A stretch of DNA of 64,000 nucleotides from Lutibacter maritimus (lineage in GTDB: Bacteria; Bacteroidota; Bacteroidia; Flavobacteriales; Flavobacteriaceae). Where the stretch lies: assembly GCF_900116115.1 (NCBI RefSeq), contig NZ_FOZP01000002.1, positions 270,122 to 334,121 of the forward strand, read 5' to 3'. Below the pieces are notes generated by a model. It was given only the letters and a program-made list of their open reading frames with translations, did not search any database and was not told where the DNA came from. Positions 43,126 to 52,300 of the stretch are shown in pieces (within the stretch, counting starts at the first letter, position 1; every line of letters starts with the position of its first letter). The translations under genes were made by a program, and so were the position numbers.

Positions 43126-46100
43126 ATGAAAAAATTTATTACACTACTCTTTTTAATAGGATGTTTTTCATCTGTTACATTGTATTCTCAAACCGTTATA
43201 CATTCAGCGAGTTTTGAGTCTGGTAATGATGGATGGACAGATGCGACTGGAAATAATTTTAATAGGTCAAGATATTCTGGAGGAACTCCATCTGCGAGTA
43301 CAGGACCTTCAGGTGCTCAATCAGGAACATATTATATATATACAGAGGCATCGAGCCCAAATTACCCATCAATGGTTGCAAACTTGGTAAGTCCTTCTTT
43401 TAATTTGTCGGGCATTACTAATCCTACATTTTCATTTTACTATCATATGTATGGTGCTACTATCGGAACCCTAAATGTACAGGTAAGTACTGATGGTGGT
43501 GCAACTTTTCCAACTACAGTTTGGACGCGTACAGGTCAAGATCAAACCAGCAATGGAGCTAGTTGGACATTAGTAAATGTTAACTTAAATGCTTTTATTG
43601 GTCAAAATATTAGAATACAGCTAAATGGTATAACAGGTAGTGGTTATACTGGCGATATGGCAATTGATAATATATCCTTAACAGTTACGTACCCAGCAGG
43701 ACCAGAAATTGATGTTTTTGGAAATGGCTTTTCAATTACGGATGGAGATAATACACCTTCTGTAAGTGATGCTACAGAATTTGGTTCTGTTTTAATTTCT
43801 TCATATATAGAAAAAACATTTACCATTAAAAATATAGGAACCTCAACATTAAATTTAACCGGAGGCACTCCTTTAGTAGATATTTCAGGAAATGCAGCAT
43901 TTACAATTGTTACACAACCTAGCGTAAGTAGTATTGCAAGTGGAGGAGCAGATTTAACTTTTGTGGTAAGGTTTAGTCCCTCAACTATAGGTACAGTACA
44001 AGCTGTTATATCAATAGATAGTAATGATACAAATGAAAACCCATTTAATTTTACAATACAAGGAACTGGAAGCTCTGCTTCAGCTTTTGTTAGTCCTGGG
44101 GGTGTGTATAATAACTTAAAAATATGGTTAAAGGCTAATGATGGTTTGAGTTATTCCGATGGGCAAGGTGTTTCAACTTGGGTAAATAAGGGTAGTGGTT
44201 CTAATGCTACTGTACCAGGTGCTGGTTTAGAACCAACATTTAGAGACAATCCAAGTTTTAATATTAATTTTAATCCAGTAGTTGATTTTGATAATGATAA
44301 CAGTACCTCATCTTTAAATTATTCAAACTCTGATACAAGTAGAGATGTGCTGATGGGTACTAATGGATTTTACACCCAAGATATTTTTTTAGTAATGATT
44401 CCTGATGTTACGATTAGCTCCTCAACTTCAAGTATGGATATTTTTTGTGGGGATTATGACCCTTCTACCGATGAAAAAGATGGAACAGGTATTGGATATG
44501 GAAGATATTCTGTGCGTTTTGATAATGAAGTATTATCTTATGCAGTATCAACAACACCAACAACTCCTCCAGCTGATATTAATGACAGAGGTTATGGAAT
44601 TGCGCATACCAGCACAACAGTAACTTATAATATGCCAGGAATTGTAAATTCAAAAAATAATTCTAGTACGCCTACCAAAAACATATTGTCATTTAATGCA
44701 CAAAATATTGGTAATACTGAAGTTGGTTTAAATAAATTTTATAATGTTAATAACTCAAGATTTTGGTTAGGTAGAAGTGAGGCGTATACTGGTAGTTTTG
44801 ATGGTAGAATTGTTGAGGTAATTACATATTCTTCTAGAAATGATGATGCTGTTTCTCGATTAAAAATACAATCTTATTTAGCTATAAAATATGGAATAAC
44901 ATTACATACAGGTACAAATTCAAGGTTGGCAGACATAAATTATGTAGATTCTAACGGATCAGTAATTTGGGATGTTACTTCAAATGCTGGATTTAATTAT
45001 GACATTGCTGGAATTGGTAGAGATGATAACTCTGCATTAAATCAAAAACAATCTAAAAGTGTAAATAATGGAAGTTTAATTGCAATTGGTTTAGGTGAAG
45101 TTGCAAGTACCAATAATCAAAATATTAGTAATAATAAATTAAGTTTTGTTAATGATAGAGACTTTTTAGTTTGGGGAAATAATAATGGAAATTTTAATAC
45201 ATCTTCTGAAGCTTCAAGAAGCATTAGTTTAAGTGGTGTAACAACAACATTTACCCCAGTTTCAAGAAAATGGAAAATTATTGAAAGTCAAAATGATGTT
45301 CCTGAGGTAGTTATATCCATTCCAACAGCTAGTTTAACAAGTAATATTCCTTTGGTGGCAAATGAAGAGTATATGTTAGTAGTATCTGACAATTCCAGTT
45401 TTGCAAATTCGGCTATTATTGATGTGGTTCCTTTTAAAGTAAACGGAACAAACTCTGAAGTTTGGTATGATTTTGATGGTACAATTGCTGCAGGAAATCC
45501 TAAATATTTTACAGTAGCAAAAGCAACAAGAGTTGAGCAAAAACGAAGAGTAGATTTTGGTGTTGGAGAATTTCTTTTGGGTGATAGTAGTTTAGAATTA
45601 ACAAATAATTTTACCGTTTCGGCTTGGGTACAAAATAATGGTACTGGCGGAAGTTTTATTTCAAAAGGAACAGGTTTTAATTTCAAAATAAACGGTAGTA
45701 ATCAAGTTGCTATTGATTGGAATGGCGCTACGCAAGTAACATCAACAAATACCATAGATACTAAGTGGCATCATATTGCTTTAAGCTATAGTGCTGGAAC
45801 AGCCATTTTATATATTGATGGAGTTTTAGATAAAACAGTCTCCAGTTTAAGCAATCCTACAAGTAGTAATCATAAATTTTCAATTGGAGCTTTATATACA
45901 AGCAAAAATAGCATTGCATCTTTTAATGGTGCTGTTGATGAAGTTCGTATTTGGCATGCTGCATTAAGCGCAACGGAAATTCGCTATATAATGAATCAAG
46001 AAATTGAAGCATTTTCAACCAAGGTAAATGGTGAAATTTTACCACAAACAATTACTAAAAATGATATTAAACTAAGAAATTGGTCTGATTTAGAAGCGTA

Positions 46101-48030
46101 TTATGATATGAATTCATATTATGGCACTACCGTTGAAGATAATTCATTAAATAAATATTGGGCACGAATAAAATATTTAGCAAAAGATAAGCAAGTAGTA
46201 GAAAATCAAACTGCGCCTTTACCTTATCAATCAACAGCAAATGGAAATTGGGATACGCCTGCAACGTGGTTAAATAATACAGTGCAATATATTCCAAATA
46301 CAACCCTTTATGGAACTCCAGTAGATTGGAATATTGTTGAAACAACGACCAATGTTAATACAACCAGAGGAGTGACAGTTTTAGGATTATTAAACAATAC
46401 AAATGAGCTTTCAATTAATGCAGATAATCATTTAACAATATCACATTATTTATTGTTAAATGGCGTAATAGATTTAGATGGAGAATCTCAATTAATACAA
46501 ACAACTGATAGTGATTTTGATAATGCTAGCACGGGTTACTTAGAAAGAGATCAGCAAGGAATAGGAAATAAATATAGATACAATGATTGGTCTTCGCCAG
46601 TAATAAAAACAAATACTTCTGCAGGTACACCTTTTACTATTGCAGATGTGTTAAAGGATGGAACAACACCAAGTGCACCTGGAACAATAGTATTTAATGA
46701 CGCCAGTTATGATGGAGCAACCTCTCCTGTAACCTTAAGTACATATTGGATGTATAAATATGCAAATTCACCTGACGGAGATTATAGTTCATGGCAACAA
46801 ATAAGAAGTACTGGAAATTTAAATCCAGGAGAAGGGTTTTTAATGAAAGGAACTGGAGATCCGGGTTCACCAGATCAAAATTATGTGTTTGTCGGTAAAC
46901 CTAATAATGGAGATGTTACATTAACGGTTTCAGGTGGTTATGATTATTTAATAGGTAATCCATATCCTTCAGCAATAGATAGTAAAAAGTTTATTATAGA
47001 TAATGGACCTACGGGTACTTCTTCAATTACAGGTGCTATTTATTATTGGGAACATTATGGTGGTGATACACATAATTTAAAAGATTATCAAGCAGGTTAC
47101 GGAACCTATAGTTTAGGTGGTGGAGTGCAAGCTACGGCACATCCAGGAGTAAGTGCTTCGGGAACGGCTGTTAAAACACCAGAACAATATTTACCTGTTT
47201 CGCAAGGTTTCTTTGTACAGGGTGATGCAGATGGAGGTACTATTATTTTTAAAAATAGTCAAAGAATATTTGAAACCGAAGCAGGAGGAAACTCAGTATT
47301 TATGAAAACTGCAAGTGCTAAATCCGTATCTTCAAATAAATCTACTGTGGATACAAGACCAAAATATAGAATTGGTTTTGATGCACCTAAAATAGATCAT
47401 AGACAATTGTTATTGACAATTGATGAAGAGACATCGGACGGTTATGATTGGGGTTATGATGCTGAAATTTATGAAATATTTGAAGATGATATTTATTGGA
47501 TGATTGATGACAAAAAATATGTGATTCAGGTGACCAATATTGTGGAGGTTAATAAAGAAATACCTATTGGGGTGGTTACCACAGAAGGCGGATTGATAAC
47601 AATTAAAATAGATGCATTGGAAAATATTGAAAATGATTTAGGTGTGTATTTAAAAGATAGTGACACAAATCAAGTGTATGATATTACCAATACAAGTTAT
47701 CAAACCAATTTACCAGCTGGAGAATACCATAATAAATATTCTATCACTTTTAAAACCAACAATGCGCTTTCAGTTCATAATGAATCTTTAAATAACGATT
47801 TTTTAGTGTACTTTAATAATAGTGAAAAAGCAATAGTTTTAAATAATAAAAAGTTACTTAAAATAAATGAAATTAATTTGTACAACATTTTAGGTCAAAC
47901 GATTAAAAAATATAACACAATAGGAACCACAAAAGATACTTCAATTCCTATAAATGTTTCTGAAGGAGTTTATGTAATAAAAGTTGATACTGATGAAGGT
48001 TTTTTTACTAAAAAACTATTTATAAACTAA
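43126..48030 (+). CDS. Giant T9SS-exported mosaic protein 2 (MAM/jelly-roll, DUF8202-like, LamG; 1634 aa)
   Basis: A signal peptide (MKKFITLLFLIGCFSSVTLYSQ) precedes a MAM/choice-of-anchor-J-like jelly roll (about residues 24-190; SFESGNDGW, AIDNISLTV) and a choice-of-anchor-D domain (about 193-312). A DUF8202-like domain (about 325-790; LKIWLKANDGL, IQSYLAIKYGIT, GIGRDD, LNQKQSKS, RKWKIIES) and a LamG domain (about 805-958) follow. The shared C-terminal module (about 1030-1550; ISHYLLLNGVIDLDGESQLIQ, NDWSSPV, YYWEHYGGD, HRQLLLTIDEETSDGYDWG) ends in a T9SS sorting domain (about 1559-1634; LYNILGQ, KKLFIN). It shares order and motifs with the flanking giant genes, consistent with tandem duplication. 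The 240-bp upstream gap has no clear -7 box; an AAACCCC element lies 7-13 nt before the ATG. A terminator follows. Confidence 0.85.
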   Translation: MKKFITLLFLIGCFSSVTLYSQTVIHSASFESGNDGWTDATGNNFNRSRYSGGTPSASTGPSGAQSGTYYIYTEASSPNYPSMVANLVSPSFNLSGITNPTFSFYYHMYGATIGTLNVQVSTDGGATFPTTVWTRTGQDQTSNGASWTLVNVNLNAFIGQNIRIQLNGITGSGYTGDMAIDNISLTVTYPAGPEIDVFGNGFSITDGDNTPSVSDATEFGSVLISSYIEKTFTIKNIGTSTLNLTGGTPLVDISGNAAFTIVTQPSVSSIASGGADLTFVVRFSPSTIGTVQAVISIDSNDTNENPFNFTIQGTGSSASAFVSPGGVYNNLKIWLKANDGLSYSDGQGVSTWVNKGSGSNATVPGAGLEPTFRDNPSFNINFNPVVDFDNDNSTSSLNYSNSDTSRDVLMGTNGFYTQDIFLVMIPDVTISSSTSSMDIFCGDYDPSTDEKDGTGIGYGRYSVRFDNEVLSYAVSTTPTTPPADINDRGYGIAHTSTTVTYNMPGIVNSKNNSSTPTKNILSFNAQNIGNTEVGLNKFYNVNNSRFWLGRSEAYTGSFDGRIVEVITYSSRNDDAVSRLKIQSYLAIKYGITLHTGTNSRLADINYVDSNGSVIWDVTSNAGFNYDIAGIGRDDNSALNQKQSKSVNNGSLIAIGLGEVASTNNQNISNNKLSFVNDRDFLVWGNNNGNFNTSSEASRSISLSGVTTTFTPVSRKWKIIESQNDVPEVVISIPTASLTSNIPLVANEEYMLVVSDNSSFANSAIIDVVPFKVNGTNSEVWYDFDGTIAAGNPKYFTVAKATRVEQKRRVDFGVGEFLLGDSSLELTNNFTVSAWVQNNGTGGSFISKGTGFNFKINGSNQVAIDWNGATQVTSTNTIDTKWHHIALSYSAGTAILYIDGVLDKTVSSLSNPTSSNHKFSIGALYTSKNSIASFNGAVDEVRIWHAALSATEIRYIMNQEIEAFSTKVNGEILPQTITKNDIKLRNWSDLEAYYDMNSYYGTTVEDNSLNKYWARIKYLAKDKQVVENQTAPLPYQSTANGNWDTPATWLNNTVQYIPNTTLYGTPVDWNIVETTTNVNTTRGVTVLGLLNNTNELSINADNHLTISHYLLLNGVIDLDGESQLIQTTDSDFDNASTGYLERDQQGIGNKYRYNDWSSPVIKTNTSAGTPFTIADVLKDGTTPSAPGTIVFNDASYDGATSPVTLSTYWMYKYANSPDGDYSSWQQIRSTGNLNPGEGFLMKGTGDPGSPDQNYVFVGKPNNGDVTLTVSGGYDYLIGNPYPSAIDSKKFIIDNGPTGTSSITGAIYYWEHYGGDTHNLKDYQAGYGTYSLGGGVQATAHPGVSASGTAVKTPEQYLPVSQGFFVQGDADGGTIIFKNSQRIFETEAGGNSVFMKTASAKSVSSNKSTVDTRPKYRIGFDAPKIDHRQLLLTIDEETSDGYDWGYDAEIYEIFEDDIYWMIDDKKYVIQVTNIVEVNKEIPIGVVTTEGGLITIKIDALENIENDLGVYLKDSDTNQVYDITNTSYQTNLPAGEYHNKYSITFKTNNALSVHNESLNNDFLVYFNNSEKAIVLNNKKLLKINEINLYNILGQTIKKYNTIGTTKDTSIPINVSEGVYVIKVDTDEGFFTKKLFIN

Positions 48031-48050
48031 AATTTTACTAAAATAATTTA

Positions 48051-48079
48051 AAAGAGCGGTGATTATCACCGCTCTTTTT
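48051..48079 (+). terminator. Rho-independent terminator after giant protein 2
   Basis: AAAGAGCGGTGAT and ATCACCGCTCTTT form a perfect stem (the last pairs probably open as loop), followed by Ts. It separates the 1634-aa gene from the rest of the cluster. Confidence 0.9.
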
Positions 48080-48145
48080 GGTTTAAAAGGCAACTTAATC
48101 AAGTTTTAAAGGTCATTTCTTGATGATGAATGTCACAAAAAACAA

Positions 48146-48175
48146 ATAAATGGTACGATTTCTTCAATAAATGGT
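48146..48175 (+). promoter_or_regulatory. Two ATAAATGGT direct repeats, 21-bp period
   Basis: ATAAATGGT occurs at 48146-48154 and 48167-48175, again with a 12-bp spacer. The complement, ACCATTTAT, differs from the ACCGTTTAT repeats before giant protein 1 by one base. The orientation is reversed with respect to the downstream gene. It may be a diverged copy of the same operator. Confidence 0.4.
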
Positions 48176-48418
48176 AAATTTTAACGTTTTTAATTTTTTT
48201 ATAAGCTTTTTCTTCGTAAATTTATACTATAATTAAAAAACATCTTACTAGCCATGAATTTAATACTAAATAAAATTATTTCTCCGCCGGAATAAATAAA
48301 ATTAACCCCCGAAGATAGACTTTTAAATCACTTTTTTAGTGAATAATCCTTGTTGCTTTTTTTGCAACATGTAAAAATATATAATTTAGTTTTTAATAAC
48401 ATACAAAACCCCAATGTT

Positions 48419-49171
48419 ATGAAAAAAACAATACTTTTTACGTTATTTTTAATAATAACATCATTATCATTCTCTCAAATGAAAGATACACGTCAAAAAT
48501 TCAGAATTGGTTTTGACGGTGAAAAAATAGATTACAGGCAAATTTTACTTACCATAGATAAAAATACCAGTGATGATGTAGACTGGGGATATGATGGTGA
48601 AATGTATCAAGTTTTTGAAGATGATATGTTTTGGGTAATTAAAGATAAAAAATATGTAATTCAAGCAACCAATGAAATACACGTTGATAAAGAAATTCCA
48701 TTAGGAATCATCTCTTCAGGAGGTGAAATTGCAATAAAAGTAGATGCTTTAGAAAACCCTTGTGAAACTATGTTGGTTTTATTAAAAGATAAGGAATTAA
48801 ATAAAGTATATGAAATTCAAAATGAAACCTATAAAATAACGTTACCAGCAGGTGAATATACGAATAGGTTTGCTATTACGTTTAAAGAATGTAAAAAAGA
48901 AATAGAGGAAATAGTAGAGTCAAGTTTTATTGTGCAAGATTTAAATATTTATTACGATGGTTTAAACTCAAAAATTGTATTAAATAACCCTAATGAAGTT
49001 ACATTAGCAAGTGTAAATATGTACAATTCAATTGGGCAACATATTAAAAGTTGGGAAAGTAATACAAATGCTAATTATATAGATATTCCAGTAAATATAA
49101 AGCCTGGTATTTATTTTTTACAATCAATATCTGAACAAGGAAAATCTACCAAAAAAATTATGGTTCATTAA
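48419..49171 (+). CDS. Mini T9SS protein: signal peptide joined to terminal part of shared module (250 aa)
   Basis: The signal peptide MKKTILFTLFLIITSLSFSQ is followed at once by the last part of the module shared by the giant neighbours: RQKFRIGFDGEKIDYRQILLTID, VDWGYDGEMYQVFEDDMFWVI, KKYVIQATNEI, IKVDALENP, LPAGEYTNRF. A T9SS sorting domain (about residues 175-250; MYNSIGQ, PGIYFLQ, KKIMVH) ends the protein. All N-terminal, DUF8202-like and LamG domains are missing, yet the frame is intact and begins with its own signal peptide, so it is not simply a decayed fragment. The ATG is preferred over a longer frame because only it gives a signal peptide. The AAACCCC leader element is nearly identical to that of the preceding giant gene. 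Confidence 0.8.
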   Translation: MKKTILFTLFLIITSLSFSQMKDTRQKFRIGFDGEKIDYRQILLTIDKNTSDDVDWGYDGEMYQVFEDDMFWVIKDKKYVIQATNEIHVDKEIPLGIISSGGEIAIKVDALENPCETMLVLLKDKELNKVYEIQNETYKITLPAGEYTNRFAITFKECKKEIEEIVESSFIVQDLNIYYDGLNSKIVLNNPNEVTLASVNMYNSIGQHIKSWESNTNANYIDIPVNIKPGIYFLQSISEQGKSTKKIMVH

Positions 49172-49230
49172 AATATGTATTTTATTTAAAATACAAATCC
49201 AATAATACGTAAAATAGTGCAATTTATTGT

Positions 49231-49287
49231 TTGGGTTACGCAAAATTAGTTTTTTTTAAAAAAAGACGTTAGTTTTGTGTAACCCAA
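49231..49287 (+). promoter_or_regulatory. Inverted repeat over promoter of giant protein 3
   Basis: TTGGGTTACGCAAAA (49231-49245) and TTTTGTGTAACCCAA (49273-49287) are 15-bp arms with a single mismatch, separated by 27 bp. The right arm overlaps a perfect -7 box, TAGTTTTG (49270-49277), 26 nt before the start codon. A dimeric regulator, or looping between the arms, could block or assist the promoter. Confidence 0.5.
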
Positions 49288-49303
49288 TCTTTTAGATTAT
49301 ACT

Positions 49304-52300
49304 ATGCTTACTTTTAAACCCCAATTTAAACAGCTACTGTTTAGCCTATGTGTTTTAGTTTCTTTAAACACATTTTCACAGACTACAATTGCAAGCCAAA
49401 ATTTTGATACTGCGGGATTAGGTTATACGGTTTCTAATGGAACTTATGTATATACCTGGAATTACACAGCATCATCTACACCAAACTCCTTGGAATTTGC
49501 AGGATCAAGTGGTACAGAATATGTGTTATTTAATAATGTAGATATTTCTTCTTATACAGATGTAACTGTAAAGATATCTTTTTCTTCATATTTGGTAGGT
49601 AATAATGAAGATTTATGGTTAGATATTTCTTATAATAACGGAGCAACTTGGGCAATAAGTAATAGGTTAGTTAATGGGAACAATCCCGGTCAAACAATTG
49701 ATTGGGGAAATATTGATGGAGATGGGCAATCTGTAAATTCCAACCCATACACAGTCAATATACCTAATGGTACTACAAGTGTTAAAGTTAGAGTTAGTTC
49801 TGTAAATATAGATTATGGAGAATATTTCAATATAGATGATTTATTAATTTCAGGGACTCTAAAATGCACAAACCCTGCAGCACCAACTGCAGTTACACCA
49901 AATACAGGTACAACAATTTGTAGCGGGGCAAGTGTAAATTTAGACGCTACTTCAGCGGGTAATACTATTTATTGGTACACACAAGCTACTGGCGGTTCAA
50001 GTATTGGAAGCTCAGCAAGTGGTGCTAATTTTTCAGTATCACCAACTAGCAATACAACATATTATGCAGAGGCACGTACAAATTCTGGAGGTTGCATTAG
50101 TGCAACAAGAACAGCAACTGCTTTAATAACTGTAAACGCAACCCCCACTATAACAGGTACAACGCCTGCTTCTAGGCCAGACCCAGGAGTGCTTACATTA
50201 GCAGCAACTGCTTCGTCTGGTACAATTTCTTGGTATGCTAATTTAACCGGTGGTTCACCATTGGCAACAGGTCCTAGTTTTACAACACCATCTTTATCAA
50301 CCACCACTACTTATTATGTTTCTGTAAGTAATGGTACGTGTACATCATCACCAAGAACACCTGTAGTTGCAAGTATTGCTTCTTTTTCTGAGGTAATAGT
50401 TTCGGTAAATTGGCCAAGTGGCTCTAATCAAAATTCACTTAAAATTTATACACCATCCGGTGTTTTAATTAGTTCAATTAGAGATACAGAAGGTACAACT
50501 ACCACTAATTATTTAGCAACATTTAATTTAGGATGTTTAGAAGATTTGAATAATTATTATTTTATTATGTATGATTCAAATAATAATGGTTGGGATGGTA
50601 CAGATAACATTACAATAACTGTTGGTGGAACAACTGTTATAAATCAAAATGGAAATGCTGCAAATACAGCAGGGGTAACAGTTAATTTTAATGTTTCAGG
50701 TGGAGGTTGTACAATGTCTTCATTATCTAACGCTCCAGGAGGTGTTGCTAAAAACTTACAGTTATGGTTAAAATCAAATAAAGGAGTTACAAAAAACGGA
50801 AGCAATGGAGTTACTTCTTGGGTTACTCAAGCCAACGGTTCAAATGCGAATGTGACAGCTACAGGACAAGAACCAACTTTTAGAGACGACCCAATACACA
50901 ATGTAAATTTTAACCCTGTGATTGACTTTGATAATGGAGCTTCAACTTCGGATAGCTTTAACTATTCACAATTAGGTCAACAATTTCTGACAGGTAATTC
51001 AGGGTTTTATACGCAAGATATTTTTGTTGTTGTAATACCAGATACTGCTATAAATTCAAGTAGTAGTATGGATATATTTTGTGCGGATTCTGATACAGGT
51101 TCTCAAAATAATGATGGAACAGGTACTGGGTTTGGTAGCTATTCTCAAAGGTTTAACAATGAGGTATTATCATATGCTTATGGTCTTTCGGGTGGCTTAA
51201 ATGATGGTTTTGGAGTGGCTCAAACAGTAACTGGAGGTTATGATAATGTTGGGATTATTAATTCAAGAAATAATATAACTTATAATAGTCAGGAGTTGTA
51301 TTATAATGGAACAAATGTGGTAAATACAACTTCAGACATTTCTAAATGGGGAGCTGTTTCAAATGGTAAATATTGGATTGGTAGAAGTGAAGGTTGGAGT
51401 GGAAGTTTAAATGGTAGAGTTACAGAAATTATTACCTATTCTTCTCGTAAAAATGATACAGATTTAACACAAGAACGTAACAGAATTCAATCCTATTTAG
51501 CTATCAAATACGGAATTACGTTAGGTACAAACGGTACTAGTCAAGATTATGTTGCTAGTGATGGAACTTTAATATGGGATGTAAATACAAGTACGCCAAC
51601 CGAAGATGTATTTAACTATAATATTACAGGTATTGGTAGAGATGATGTAGCTGAATTAAATCAAAAACAATCAAAATCAGTACATGCAACTAATGATATT
51701 ACCATTGGTCATGGAGATATTTTAGCAACTAATAATTTAAACACAAATAACTTTGCGGCAGATAAATCTTATCTAGTCTGGGGAAACAATAATGGAAGTT
51801 TAACGGCTCAAACTCCTGTTGTGGTTAATTTAAGTGCAGGAATTTCTGGTTTAACAACAAATGTAGAGTTTACTTCAATAGGTAGAACTTGGAAAGTGGT
51901 AAAAAAAGGAACAGTTGGAATGGCTAAAATTGCTATTCCGCAAACTATGTTAACTGCAACAATTACTCCGCCAGGTAGTTTTTTAATGTTTATTTCTGAT
52001 GAGCCTACCTTTAGTCCAACTTCTGAATACAGAATAATGAACTTAAATGGCAGTAATTTAGAAACCTATTATGAATTTACAAGTTCAAAAAAATTCATTA
52101 CTTTCGGTTATGCGCCTGAGAAAACCTTTACAAGATCTATTTATTTTGATGGAACTAAAGATTATTTAAATGTTGGAAATAAATTAGATTTAAATACATC
52201 ATTTACCATTTCAGCTTGGGTAAAAAGAAGTAATACAAATGCATCAATAGTTTCAAAACGAAATAACACCTATGCAAATGGTGGTTACGATTTTAAAATA

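Larger units (their letters stand above)
48031..48418. other. 388-bp intergenic region with terminator, phased repeats and leader hairpins
   Basis: From left to right it holds the terminator of giant protein 2, two ATAAATGGT repeats 21 bp apart, and an AT-rich stretch with no clean TAnnTTTG box (TTTTTCTTCG near 48210 is the nearest). Two small hairpins follow (TCACT/AGTGA at 48328-48342; TGTTGC/GCAACA at 48351-48369), then the AAACCCC element before the 250-aa gene. A reading frame could extend the next gene upstream from a start near 48350, but it has no signal-peptide character. No other gene is seen. Confidence 0.6.

Noticed and set aside
48350-48418. Upstream extension of the 250-aa T9SS protein gene
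   Set aside because: The extra 23 residues lack signal-peptide character, while the internal ATG gives a clean one; the extension also covers a leader hairpin.
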